Shown piece by piece: positions 56,488 to 64,000 of a stretch of 64,000 nt of DNA. This DNA is from Geodermatophilus bullaregiensis (lineage in GTDB: Bacteria > Actinomycetota > Actinomycetes > Mycobacteriales > Geodermatophilaceae), in the NCBI RefSeq assembly GCF_016907675.1, contig NZ_JAFBCJ010000001.1:3286001-3350000 (forward strand). The letters are read 5' to 3'. Both the position numbers and the translations under genes were made by a program. Below the pieces are notes generated by a model that was not told where the DNA came from, ran no database searches, and worked only from the letters and a program-made list of their open reading frames with translations. Numbering within the stretch: position 1 is the first letter of the stretch; every line of letters starts with the position of its first letter.

Positions 56488-57417
56488 TCAGCCCGCGTGC
56501 ACCTCGACGTCGCGGCGCACGCGGTCGAGCCAGGCGGTCAGCCGCGCGCCGTTCCAGGGACGGTGCCGGCGCGCGGCTCCGGCCAGCAGCCCGCGCGGCA
56601 GCTCGAGCGTGGCCAGCGCGATGCCGGCCGCACCGGGCAGGTCGCCGTCGCGCAGGTGGCGGCCGACCGAGCGGACCCGCCGGCCGAGGAAGGCCGTCGT
56701 CGCGCGGACCGGCCGGGGCTCGTGCTGGGGCACCAGCACCTGGACGGTCCGGGCGTAGTGCCACTCGCGCAGCAGGACCGCCCGGGCGGTGCGGCCGTCC
56801 TTGGGGTGCCGGAAGACGGTGTCGGGCACGCGCAGCAGCAGGTGCCCCGCCGCGCGCAGCCGGGAGGAGGCGTCGCGGTCCTCGTTGTAGAAGAAGTACA
56901 GCGGGTCGAAGCCCCCGGCGGCGAGGAACTCCTCCCGGCGGACGAGCAGCGCGGTGCCGGCGAGCTCGCCGACGGCGACGGGCGGTCCGGGCGGGTCGTC
57001 GTCCTCCCCGGGCCCGTGCACGGCCGGCGCGGCCCACACCGCTGCGGGCTCGGCGTCGAGGACCCCGGCCAGCCGGCGCAGCATGCAGGGGTCGGGCTCG
57101 CCGTCGGAGTTCACCAGCGCCACGTAGCGGCCGCCGCAGGCGTCCAGCGCGAGGTCCATGGCCCGGGCGAAGCCGAGGTTGCGCCGCGAGGTCAGCACCC
57201 GCCGGTCGGCGTCGGGGTAGCGGGCCCGCAGCTGCTCGCGGGCGGCGGCGGAGGTCCGCGGCAGGGCCGCGTTCTCCACCAGCAGGGCGCGGCCGCGCCA
57301 GCCCGGGCCGGTGGCGGCCGCGACCGCCGCGTGGTGGCGGACCAGCAGGTCCGGCGGCTCCCGGTGGACGAGGAACACCACGTCGACGTCGTCGAGGCCG
57401 GTGCGGGGGTCGGGCAC
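56488..57417 (-). CDS. Family 2 glycosyltransferase
   Basis: 309 residues. A GT-A fold: DVVFLVHREPPDLLVRHHAAV at the start, RRNLGFARAMDLALDACGG (about 80), YVALVNSDGEPDP (DxD-like, about 100), and GGFDPLYFFYNEDRDASSRLRAAGH (about 165-190, acceptor/metal region like rhamnosyltransferases). No TM. Substrate unknown; no polysaccharide cluster is adjacent. GTG 57417 has TAGGGC 6 nt upstream. Confidence 0.85.
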   Translation of the reverse strand: MPDPRTGLDDVDVVFLVHREPPDLLVRHHAAVAAATGPGWRGRALLVENAALPRTSAAAREQLRARYPDADRRVLTSRRNLGFARAMDLALDACGGRYVALVNSDGEPDPCMLRRLAGVLDAEPAAVWAAPAVHGPGEDDDPPGPPVAVGELAGTALLVRREEFLAAGGFDPLYFFYNEDRDASSRLRAAGHLLLRVPDTVFRHPKDGRTARAVLLREWHYARTVQVLVPQHEPRPVRATTAFLGRRVRSVGRHLRDGDLPGAAGIALATLELPRGLLAGAARRHRPWNGARLTAWLDRVRRDVEVHAG

Positions 57418-57483
57418 CCCGGCGCCCTACCCCGCCCGGGGGCCTACCGTGCGGGGGGACGACGGGGCAGGGAGCGGGGGACC

Positions 57484-58563
57484 GTGGGCGAGACGGGCAC
57501 GATGCGGGTCGCCGCGTCCGGAGAGGACCTCTGGACCGCCGCCGAGCTGCTGGGGATGAGCCCGGCCGCGCTGGCCCCCGAGCTGCTCGACCCCGGCGCC
57601 CGGCTGCTGGTGGGCGACGGCGCGGCCGCGCACCTGCGCCGGCGCTGGACCGACGAGGGCATCACCGAGGCCGTCGTCGTCCACCGGTCCACGCACGTCA
57701 CCGGGCGCACCGCGCTGCTCGCCGTCGCCTCGGCGTGGGGCTGCTCGCAGGTGCGCGACGCCGGCACCGGACGGGTCGTGGAGGTCGCGCCGCCGCCGGC
57801 CGGCGCCCCGCTGGCCGACCGGTTCGGGCACCTCGCCGCGCTGGCGGCCACGCAGGTGGAGGTGGCCGTCGCGCTGGCCCGCGACAGCGGACGCGACCGG
57901 GTCAAGGCCGACGGCAGCTGGTCGCTGGCCGCCGACGAGGCCGCGCACGACGCCGCGGCCGAGGTGATGGCCGAGCTCGGGGTCACCGTGCTGTCGGAGG
58001 AGCGCGCCGACCTGACCGTGCCCGGCGACGAGCCCTGGGTGGTGCTCGACCCGCTCGACGGCACCGGCAACTTCCGCGCCGGCCTGCCGCCGTGGGCGTT
58101 CTCCGCGGCGCTGGTGCACCACGGCCGCGCGGTGGCCGGGCTGGTGGTCGACCTGTCGTCGGGCCGGCGCTGGGCCGGGGCCGGGGAGGCCGGTGCCTGG
58201 CGGGACGGCGTGCCGGCGCGGGTGCGCCCCGGGAGCACGCTCGTCGCGCCCACGGCACCGACGGGCCGCGGCGTCCTCGTGCCCAGCACCGCCCGCCGGG
58301 TCCGGGTGACCGGCTGCACCGCCGTCGACGTCTGCCTGGTCGCCGACGGCTCGGCCGGCGCCTGGCACAACCTCGACCGCGGTGGCACGCACGTGCACGA
58401 CGTCGCCGGCGGGCTGGCCGTGCTCGCCGCGGCCGGCGGGGTGGCGCTCACCGCCGACGGCGCACCGCTGCGGCTGGAGCCCGACACCGAGACGCTCATC
58501 CGCTTCGCCGCCGCGGCGACGGGCGACGCCGCGCGGGAGCTGATCTCCGCGGTGCCCGCCTAG
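57484..58563 (+). CDS. Inositol monophosphatase-like protein with extra N-terminal domain
   Basis: 359 residues. The C-terminal 240 are IMPase: EERADLTVPG, then the Mg2+ motif VVLDPLDGTGNFRAGLPPW (about 190) and the second signature HDVAGGLAVLAAAGG (about 305), so metal sites are present. The first 115 residues, with LWTAAELLGMSPAALAPELL, ARLLVGDGAAAHLRRRW and TGRTALLAVASAWGCSQV, are not part of the family. They may be a regulatory or substrate domain. GTG with GGAG 9 nt upstream. 3' end overlaps the reductase gene by 4 bp. Confidence 0.82.
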   Translation: MGETGTMRVAASGEDLWTAAELLGMSPAALAPELLDPGARLLVGDGAAAHLRRRWTDEGITEAVVVHRSTHVTGRTALLAVASAWGCSQVRDAGTGRVVEVAPPPAGAPLADRFGHLAALAATQVEVAVALARDSGRDRVKADGSWSLAADEAAHDAAAEVMAELGVTVLSEERADLTVPGDEPWVVLDPLDGTGNFRAGLPPWAFSAALVHHGRAVAGLVVDLSSGRRWAGAGEAGAWRDGVPARVRPGSTLVAPTAPTGRGVLVPSTARRVRVTGCTAVDVCLVADGSAGAWHNLDRGGTHVHDVAGGLAVLAAAGGVALTADGAPLRLEPDTETLIRFAAAATGDAARELISAVPA

Positions 58564-59957
58564 CGCGCGGCGGCCGCCCGGACCGCGGCGAGCAGCGCCT
58601 CGCGCTCGTGCAGCGTCGTCCGCGCCCGCCCGCGGGTGGCGCCGAGGGCGACCTCGGCGGCGTCGATGGCCCGCCAGTCCTCCAGCAGCACCGGCTCGGC
58701 ACCGCGGGCCTGCAGGGTGTGCACCAGGTCGTCGCGGTCCCCGTGCGGGCCGATGACGCCGGCCTCGGCGTCGGCCAGCAGCGCGGCGACGGTCTCCCGG
58801 GCGTCGTGCTTGTTGGTGCCGACGACGCCGGTGGGCCCGCGCTTGATCCAGCCGGCCACGTACTCGCCGGCGGAGGCGGTGCCGTCGCGCAGCACCCGGC
58901 CGTCGTCGTTCGGGACGGTGCCGGTGCGCGGGTCGACCGGCAGCCCGGGCAGGCCCTCGCCGCGGTAGCCGACGGAGCGGACGACGAGGTCGGCCGGCAG
59001 TACCTCGGTCTCGCCGGTGCCCACCGCGCGGCCCTCGTCGTCGACCGCCGTCCGCTCGACCTCGACGCCGGTGACCCGGTCGGTGCCGAGGATGCGCACC
59101 GGGCGGCGGTAGAAGCGCAGGGTCAGGCGGGTGCGGCCGGGCGGGGCGGTGTTGGCCGCGTACTGGCGGAGGACGTCGACGTTGCGGGCGACCAGCCGGT
59201 CCGGCGGCCGGGGCTCGTCCTCGCCGGGCAGGTCGGCCGGGTCCACCAGCACCGTGGCCTCGGCCAGCTCACCGAGCTCGTCGAGCTCCTTGGTGGTGAA
59301 GGTCGCCTGCACCGGGCCCCGCCGGCCGAGCACGGTGACCTCCTCGACCGCCGTCGCGGCGAGGGTGTCGAGGACGTGCTGGGGCATGTCGGTGGGCTCG
59401 AGCTCCTGCGGCGCGCGGCACAGCACCCGGGCGACGTCGAGGGCCACGTTGCCGACCCCGACGACGACGGCCCGGCGGACACCGACCAGCGCCGTCTCCA
59501 CCCGCGCCCGGTCGGCGTCGGGGTGCCCGCAGTACCAGGCCACCAGGTCGGTGGCGGCGAGGCTGCCGGTCAGCTGCTCGCCCTCGATGGACAGCGGCCG
59601 GTCGAGCGCGGCGCCGTAGGTGTAGACGACGGCGTCGACGTGCGCCCGCAGCTCCTCGAGGGAGACGTCGGTGCCGATCTCGACGTTGCCGACGAAGCGG
59701 ACGCCGGGGTCGTCCAGCGCCCGGTGCAGGGTGTCGCGGATCGCCCGCATCTTCGGGTGGTCGGGGGCGATGCCGTGCCGGACCAGGCCGAACGGGGTGG
59801 GCAGCCGGTCGAGCAGGTCGACGGTGACCGGGACCGGTGCGCGGCCGACCAGCGCCTCGGCGGTGTAGATGCCGGCCGGCCCGGCGCCGACCACGGCCAC
59901 GCGCAGGGGACGGCCGCCGGCCGGGGTCAGAGCGCCGTCGTCCGCCACGACTGGCAT
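58560..59957 (-). CDS. Ferredoxin/adrenodoxin-type NADP+ reductase (FprA/FprB-like)
   Basis: 465 residues. FAD motif RVAVVGAGPAGIYTAEALVG (about 19-38), LPTPFGLVRHGIAPDHP (about 60), NADP motif VVGVGNVALDVARVL (about 165-180), GWIKRGPTGVVGTNKHDARET (about 370). This is the adrenodoxin-reductase family that passes electrons from NADPH to ferredoxin, serving P450s or Fe-S assembly. Rv0886/Rv3106-like, but without an N-terminal ferredoxin domain, so closer to FprA. Confidence 0.93.
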   Translation of the reverse strand: MPVVADDGALTPAGGRPLRVAVVGAGPAGIYTAEALVGRAPVPVTVDLLDRLPTPFGLVRHGIAPDHPKMRAIRDTLHRALDDPGVRFVGNVEIGTDVSLEELRAHVDAVVYTYGAALDRPLSIEGEQLTGSLAATDLVAWYCGHPDADRARVETALVGVRRAVVVGVGNVALDVARVLCRAPQELEPTDMPQHVLDTLAATAVEEVTVLGRRGPVQATFTTKELDELGELAEATVLVDPADLPGEDEPRPPDRLVARNVDVLRQYAANTAPPGRTRLTLRFYRRPVRILGTDRVTGVEVERTAVDDEGRAVGTGETEVLPADLVVRSVGYRGEGLPGLPVDPRTGTVPNDDGRVLRDGTASAGEYVAGWIKRGPTGVVGTNKHDARETVAALLADAEAGVIGPHGDRDDLVHTLQARGAEPVLLEDWRAIDAAEVALGATRGRARTTLHEREALLAAVRAAAAR

Positions 59958-60031
59958 CCTGGCCCCGCCGGGCGGTCGTGCGCCAGGTCACCACCCGGCC
60001 CACCCGCCGCCCGCAGCAGAGGGGACCCCCT

Positions 60032-60343
60032 GTGTCCGTCGTCGTCGTCGCCACCATCAGTCCCAGGCCCGAGCACGCCGACGAGGTCCGTCAGGCGGTG
60101 CTCGAGGCGGTGCCGCGGGTCCACGAGGAGCCCGGCTGCGAGCGCTACTCGCTGCACCAGGGCCGCGACGGAGCCCTGGTGATGGTGGAGAAGTGGGAGA
60201 GCCCCGAGGCGCTGGCCGCGCACGGCAAGGCCGAGGCGCTGACGGCGCTGTCGGGCCGCCTCGAGGGCAAGCTCACCGGGGCGCCGTCGGTCACCGTGCT
60301 GGACGCGGTCCCCGCCGGCGACCCCGCCAAGGGCGCGCTGTAG
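60032..60343 (+). CDS. Antibiotic biosynthesis monooxygenase (ABM) domain protein
   Basis: 103 residues. SVVVVATISPRPEHADEVRQA, PRVHEEPGCERYSLHQGRDG and LVMVEKWESPEALAAHGKAE (individually noted) match the dimeric ferredoxin-like ABM/YgiN fold. Probably a quinone- or ROS-related small oxygenase. Divergent from the ferredoxin reductase. GTG start. Confidence 0.87.
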   Translation: MSVVVVATISPRPEHADEVRQAVLEAVPRVHEEPGCERYSLHQGRDGALVMVEKWESPEALAAHGKAEALTALSGRLEGKLTGAPSVTVLDAVPAGDPAKGAL

Positions 60344-60391
60344 GCCGGGCCGTCCCCGTCGAGACCACGTGATCCCGGACGCGGGGCTGCG

Positions 60392-61201
60392 CTAGGCGGC
60401 CTGGCAGACGGGGCACCTGTAGAGGTTGCGGCCGACCATCTCCGCCGTCCGCACCTCGGTGCCGCAGATCCGGCAGGGCAGGCCGGTGCGCCGGTAGACG
60501 TAGTGCGCGTCCTCCCGGCGGACGGCGCCCGAGCGCCGGGACCGGTCGGCCGGGTTCGTGGTGACGATCCGGCCCAGCCGGACGCCGGCGCGCAGGAGCA
60601 CGACCAGGTCGTCCCACAGCGCCTGCCACTCGTCGGCGCCGACGTCGCGGCCCGGCCGAAACGGGGAGATGCGGTGCCGGAAGAGGATCTCGGCGCGGTA
60701 GACGTTGCCCACGCCGGCCAGCACCGACTGGTCCATGAGCAGCGCGCCGACCGCCGTCCGGCTGCGGCCGACCCGCGCGTAGGACAGCGGGCCGCCGCGG
60801 CGGGTGCGCAGCGGGTCGGGACCGAGCCGGTCGAGGATGGCGTCGACCTCGGGCTGGGTGAGGACGTCGCACGCCGTCGCCCCGCGCAGGTCGGTCCACA
60901 CGCCGCCGCCGTCCGGGCCCTCGGCCGTCCACCGCATGCGCAGCGCGCCGCGCGGGGCCGGCGGGTCGCCGAGACCGGTCGTGTAGGTGCCGTAGAGGCC
61001 CAGGTGCACGTGCAGGGTGTCGGGGCCGAAGCAGGCGAACAGGTGCTTGCCGTAGCTGGTGACCTCGTCGACCACCCGCCCGTCGAGCAGGGCGGCGCCC
61101 GCGGCGAAGCGGCCCTGCGGGCTGGTCACGTGCACCGGCCGGCCGGCGAACAGCGCCGACTGCTCCCGGGCCAGCCGGAAGAGGGTGTGGCCCTCAGGCA
61201 C
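60392..61201 (-). CDS. nei: Endonuclease VIII/Fpg family DNA glycosylase
   Basis: 269 residues. Begins MPEGHTLFRLAREQSALF, with the invariant Pro-Glu nucleophile/acid pair. SYGKHLFACFG supplies the catalytic Lys (about 51). LLMDQSVLAGVGNVYRAEIL is the H2TH motif (about 152), and the C-terminal Zn finger is CRICGTEVRT...CPVC (about 243-266). Removes oxidised pyrimidines and nicks the strand. GTG start. It overlaps the photolyase gene by 8 bp, forming a DNA-repair pair. Confidence 0.93.
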   Translation of the reverse strand: MPEGHTLFRLAREQSALFAGRPVHVTSPQGRFAAGAALLDGRVVDEVTSYGKHLFACFGPDTLHVHLGLYGTYTTGLGDPPAPRGALRMRWTAEGPDGGGVWTDLRGATACDVLTQPEVDAILDRLGPDPLRTRRGGPLSYARVGRSRTAVGALLMDQSVLAGVGNVYRAEILFRHRISPFRPGRDVGADEWQALWDDLVVLLRAGVRLGRIVTTNPADRSRRSGAVRREDAHYVYRRTGLPCRICGTEVRTAEMVGRNLYRCPVCQAA

Positions 61202-62576
61202 CCCGCACCGCCTGGTAGCGGGCCAGCGCCACCTGTCGCTCCTCGGCGTGGTCGACGATCGGCGCCGGGTAGCCCTCCGGCGGCCCGCCGGGCGCGGTCC
61301 ACGGCTCGTGCACGTACCGGTCGGGGACGTCGCGCAGCTCCGGGATCCAGCGCCGCACGTAGGCGCCGTCGGGGTCGAACTGCTGGCCCTGCCGCGTCGG
61401 GTTGAACACCCGGTAGTACGGCGAGGGGTCGGTGCCGGTGCCGGCCACCCACTGCCAGCCGTGGTGGTTGCTGGCCAGGTCGCCGTCGACGAGGTGGTCG
61501 AGGAAGTAGCGGGCGCCGCGCCGCCAGTCGACGTGCAGGTCCTTGACCAGGAACGACGCGACGACCATCCGCACCCGGTTGTGCACGTAGGCCTCGCCGT
61601 GCAGCTGGCGCATCCCGGCGTCGACGATCGGGTAGCCGGTGCGGCCCTGCGCCCACGCGGCGAAGTGCTCGTCGGCGACCGGGCCGGTGTCGTACTCCAT
61701 CGCCGTCATCTGCGGGTTGAACGGCTCCCGGGCGGTCTCCGGGCGGTGCCAGAGGACGTCGGCGTAGAAGTCGCGCCAGATGAGCTCGCCGACGAACTTG
61801 TCCACCGCTTCGGAGTGGTCCTCGCCGAGCCGCTGCGCCTCGGCGGACAGGGTCCGCGGGTGCACGGTGCCGTACTTGAGGTGCGCCGACAGGCGGCTGG
61901 TGCCGTCGGCGCCGGGGGTGTTGCGGGCCGACGCGTAGCCGAGCAGCCGCTGGTCGCGGAACTGTGCCCACGCGTCGCGGCCGGCACGCTCGCCGGCCGC
62001 GGGCAGGACCGTGCCGCCGAGGTCCTGCGCCGGCGGCAGGTCACCGGGCGCGAGGCCCGCGGCCCAGGGGACGTCGTCCGGGCGCGGTGCCGGCCCGTGC
62101 AGCCCGCGCGCCCGCCAGGCCCGGGCGAAGGGGGAGTAGACCTTGAACGGCGTGCCGTCGTCCTTGGTCAGCCGCCCCGGTGTGACGCCGTAGGGCGAGC
62201 CGGTGCGCACGAGGGCAACCCCGCCCAGCGCCTGCTCCACGGCCGTGTCGCGGGCCCGGCCGTAGACGCCGGCGTCCGCGGAGACGTGCACGCTCCCCGC
62301 GCCGGTCTCGCGCACGAGGTCGGGCACGAGGCGTGCCGGGTCGCCGGAGCGGATGACCAGCGCCCCGCCGGTCTGCTCGCGCAGGTCGGCCAGGCAGTTC
62401 CGCAGGAACTCCCGGCGGGGCGGGCCGGAGGGCTCCCACAGCCGGGGGTCGACGACGAAGAGGGGCACGACCGTGCCCTCCGGGCCGGCGGCCTCGCAGG
62501 CGGCGAGCAGTGCGGGGTGGTCGCTCAACCGGAGGTCTCGGCGGAACCAGACGAGGGCGGGGGGCACCAGCGCCAC
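61194..62576 (-). CDS. phrB: Deoxyribodipyrimidine photolyase (CPD photolyase)
   Basis: About 460 residues. ALVWFRRDLRLSDHPALLAA at the start (antenna domain). The FAD domain contains ELIWRDFYADVLWH (about 266), EAYVHNRVRMVVASFLVKDL (about 335) and DLASNHHGWQWVAGTGTD (about 370) with the N and D contacts, then FNPTRQGQQFDPDGAYVRRW. Repairs cyclobutane dimers with blue light. Starts possible: TTG 62585, GTG 62576, GTG 62567; none has a clear SD, and I use 62576. It is in an operon with nei, which it precedes. Confidence 0.93.
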   Translation of the reverse strand: MALVPPALVWFRRDLRLSDHPALLAACEAAGPEGTVVPLFVVDPRLWEPSGPPRREFLRNCLADLREQTGGALVIRSGDPARLVPDLVRETGAGSVHVSADAGVYGRARDTAVEQALGGVALVRTGSPYGVTPGRLTKDDGTPFKVYSPFARAWRARGLHGPAPRPDDVPWAAGLAPGDLPPAQDLGGTVLPAAGERAGRDAWAQFRDQRLLGYASARNTPGADGTSRLSAHLKYGTVHPRTLSAEAQRLGEDHSEAVDKFVGELIWRDFYADVLWHRPETAREPFNPQMTAMEYDTGPVADEHFAAWAQGRTGYPIVDAGMRQLHGEAYVHNRVRMVVASFLVKDLHVDWRRGARYFLDHLVDGDLASNHHGWQWVAGTGTDPSPYYRVFNPTRQGQQFDPDGAYVRRWIPELRDVPDRYVHEPWTAPGGPPEGYPAPIVDHAEERQVALARYQAVRGA

Positions 62577-62618
62577 GGTAGGCAACGTGGCGGGGCGCCG
62601 CAGGTCAGCGCCCGGTGC

Positions 62619-62939
62619 TCAGTGGTCGGCGGTGGCCAGGCCGAAGTGCGGCTTGTCGTCGTCCGTGACCAGGTCCAGCGTCTCGGGGTGCTGCTGGATG
62701 TAGTGGCGGACGAACGAGCAGTACGGGAGGACGTGCAGTCCGCGCTCGCGGGCGGCCTCCAGGACGCCGCTGACGAGCGCCTTGCCGAGGCCGCGGCCAC
62801 CCATGCTCGGGTCGACCTCGGTGTGCGGCAGGGTCATCAGGCCGTTCTCGACGTGGTAGCTCGCCAACCCGACGACACGGTCGCCGACCCGCACCTCGAA
62901 GCGTCCCCGTTCTGGGACGTCGACCACCGTGGTCTCCAT
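62619..62939 (-). CDS. GNAT-like N-acetyltransferase (YjdJ/YidJ type)
   Basis: 106 residues. The short GNAT pattern: TVVDVPERGRFEVRVGDRVVGLASY, then LPHTEVDPSMGGRGLGKALV (acetyl-CoA loop GGRGLGKA, about 45-60), VLPYCSFVRHYIQQHPE (about 72). This matches the small YjdJ-like N-acetyltransferases of unknown substrate. ATG 62939 with GGAGG about 10 nt upstream; a longer frame adds a non-conserved Arg-rich tail. Confidence 0.85.
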   Translation of the reverse strand: METTVVDVPERGRFEVRVGDRVVGLASYHVENGLMTLPHTEVDPSMGGRGLGKALVSGVLEAARERGLHVLPYCSFVRHYIQQHPETLDLVTDDDKPHFGLATADH

Positions 62940-63083
62940 CGTTGCGTTCCCACCTCCGCAGGTCCCGCGGCGCCGTTGCCGCGGGTACGACGTGCATCTG
63001 GAACGGTAACGCCTCGCAGCCCCTGGAGTTTCCCTCCGCGGGCGGGTGTCACCCGCAGGTCGCACGGCCGGGGGCCGTCCGGC

Positions 63084-63380
63084 TCAGGGGCGCGGGTTGC
63101 TCCGCGTCCAGCCGCGGTCGTCCCGGCGGGCCCCCTGGGCGGCCCGGCAGCGCCGGCACACGGCCTGCACCTCCTCGGCGTGCCGGCCCGACTCCGGCTG
63201 GACGTCGGCCCAGCTCACGTGCGGGAAGCGGGTCAGCCGGGACCTGCTCAGCGACAGCCCGCAGACCGTCTCGTTGCGCCCGCGCTCCCACGCGTGGACC
63301 TCACCGGCGGGATAGCGGATCCCGTCGTCGGGGTCGACCCACTGCCCCCCGGCCGCGACCGCGGCGCTGCGCACTGCCAT
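63084..63380 (-). CDS. 98-residue protein with Cys motif, function unknown
   Basis: WVDPDDGIRYPAGEVHAWERG, then TVCGLSLSRSRLTRFPHVSW and VQAVCRRCRAAQG. The three cysteines (CGLSL...CRRC) could bind a metal ion. No TM. The family is not recognised; similar short proteins occur in related genomes. ATG at 63380, facing the alcohol dehydrogenase promoter region. Confidence 0.6.
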   Translation of the reverse strand: MAVRSAAVAAGGQWVDPDDGIRYPAGEVHAWERGRNETVCGLSLSRSRLTRFPHVSWADVQPESGRHAEEVQAVCRRCRAAQGARRDDRGWTRSNPRP

Positions 63381-63582
63381 GGGGAGCCGGTACCCCACCG
63401 GCCCGCGATCCTCCCGGCCCGCGACCCTCCGGCCCGGCGCCGTCGGTGCGCGGTCCCTTGTCCGGAGGCGCCGCTGCTGGCACGTTCGCCGGGTGCGGGT
63501 TCGTGGGACGAACGCGGCCGGAGCCGGACGGCGTCGTCCCCGCCCGGCGCCCGCGAGATCCCGACCCCGGTGAGGAGCCCAC
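63381..63582. other. Divergent intergenic region upstream of alcohol dehydrogenase
   Basis: 202 bp between divergent starts. It contains the dyad GTTCGT-GGG-ACGAAC (63499-63513) and a SD (GAGGAG 63572-63577) for the dehydrogenase. The rest shows nothing distinct. Confidence 0.5.
63499..63513. promoter_or_regulatory. Perfect 6-bp dyad, possible operator
   Basis: GTTCGT (63499-63504), GGG, ACGAAC (63508-63513). It lies 70 bp before the alcohol dehydrogenase start. It is not a good match to the LexA box. Regulator unknown. Confidence 0.4.
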
Positions 63583-64000
63583 GTGAAGACCCGCAGCGCA
63601 GTCCTGCACGCACAGCCCGGCGAGTACGAGCTGACCGAGGTGGACCTCGACGGGCCCCGCCGGGGCGAGCTGCTGGTCAAGATGGTCGCCGCGGGGCTCT
63701 GCCACACCGACGACCACGTCGCCGTGGGCGACTCCCCGGCCTTCCGGCTCCCGATCGCCGGCGGGCACGAGGGAGCCGGCGTCGTCGTCGGCGTCGGCCC
63801 CGAGACCCCGGGGTGGGCCGAGGGCGACCACGTCGTGCTCAGCTTCATCGCCGTCTGCGGGCAGTGCCGGATGTGCTCGACCGGACGGCAGAACCTCTGC
63901 GACCTCGGGGCCCGGCTCTTCACCGGGGCGCGGCTCGACGACCCCACGAGCTTCCGGATCTCCTACCAGGGCAGGCCGGTGGTCCAGCACTCCGGCGTCT
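63583..64000 (+). CDS. Zinc-dependent alcohol dehydrogenase, NDMA-type (partial)
   Basis: The first 139 codons of a class III-like Zn-ADH. VKTRSAVLHAQPGEYELTEV; AAGLCHTDDHVAVGDSP (catalytic Zn ligand C, about 38); AGGHEGAGVVVGVG (catalytic Zn His/Glu); CGQCRMCSTGRQNLCD (structural Zn loop, about 92-107). The order and 'SFIAVCGQCRMCSTGRQNLCD' resemble mycothiol/NDMA-linked actinobacterial enzymes. GTG 63583 has GAGGAG 5 nt upstream. The 3' end is beyond the window. Confidence 0.88.
   Translation, partial: MKTRSAVLHAQPGEYELTEVDLDGPRRGELLVKMVAAGLCHTDDHVAVGDSPAFRLPIAGGHEGAGVVVGVGPETPGWAEGDHVVLSFIAVCGQCRMCSTGRQNLCDLGARLFTGARLDDPTSFRISYQGRPVVQHSGV

Overview
The window looks like core chromosome of a very GC-rich actinobacterium. 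A Geodermatophilaceae member (Geodermatophilus/Blastococcus/Modestobacter type) is my best guess. The grounds are GTG/ATG starts with strong third-position G/C bias, SepH, a GroEL with a GMGGMDF tail and no adjacent groES, twin CIRCE operators, a decayed DUF222/HNH gene of the kind multiplied in that family, a 'leaderless' start pattern, and a gene order that recalls Mycobacterium tuberculosis Rv0861c-Rv0889c. That synteny is from memory and was not searched. I see no rRNA, tRNA, CRISPR array, prophage, IS element or biosynthetic cluster.

Layout. 1-2.5 kb: end of a cold-shock gene, a membrane protein, and CIRCE-controlled groEL. 2.6-9.8 kb: DUF72, Gfo/Idh/MocA oxidoreductase, DUF4031, an HD hydrolase/M20 peptidase pair, zwf and an MHS transporter. 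9.8-15.6 kb: a 43-codon small gene ending in a 42-bp palindrome, a large AAA/LuxR regulator, a DEAD/DEAH helicase and a GNAT enzyme. 15.6-17.3 kb is a scar region: a small HTH gene, a C-terminal scrap of a xanthine-dehydrogenase-type subunit and a frameshifted DUF222/HNH gene. 17.3-25.3 kb: a beta-propeller protein, XPB helicase with its WYL-type partner, small proteins and an acyl-CoA ligase. 25-36 kb: EEP hydrolase, nucleotidyltransferase, cold-shock-like protein, DUF2771/MFS pair, DUF3027, DUF2530, purine permease, MarR/MFS pair, ThpR. 35-44 kb: aldo/keto reductase, thioesterase, UvrA-like ATPase, an ABC efflux/TetR operon with a clear operator, FAD oxidoreductase, rRNA/tRNA methyltransferase, YflT-type stress protein. 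44-55 kb: SepH, M42 peptidase, SerC, citrate synthase, PdxH/MFS, Ohr, UdgX, NatAB-like ABC operon, TPR protein. 55-64 kb: SMP-30, glycosyltransferase, IMPase-like, ferredoxin reductase, ABM protein, Nei/photolyase pair, GNAT, and the start of an NDMA-type alcohol dehydrogenase.

How it fits together. Most genes are central or housekeeping. There is a marked concentration of DNA-repair functions (XPB and partner, a DEAD helicase, UvrA-like, UdgX, Nei, photolyase), as expected for a desiccation- and UV-exposed soil or stone actinobacterium.

Most interesting signal. A dispersed hairpin element is present in seven copies plus one remnant, all at gene ends between 18.6 and 47.9 kb. The outer stem P1 differs in sequence from copy to copy but stays paired. 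The inner stem P2 also covaries and carries a fixed G-U pair. The apical loop GAGC-NN-GCGA is nearly constant. I know of no name for it. Other notable points are two probable CTG starts inside CTGA overlaps, and about a dozen starts preceded at 6-8 nt by a -10-like hexamer.
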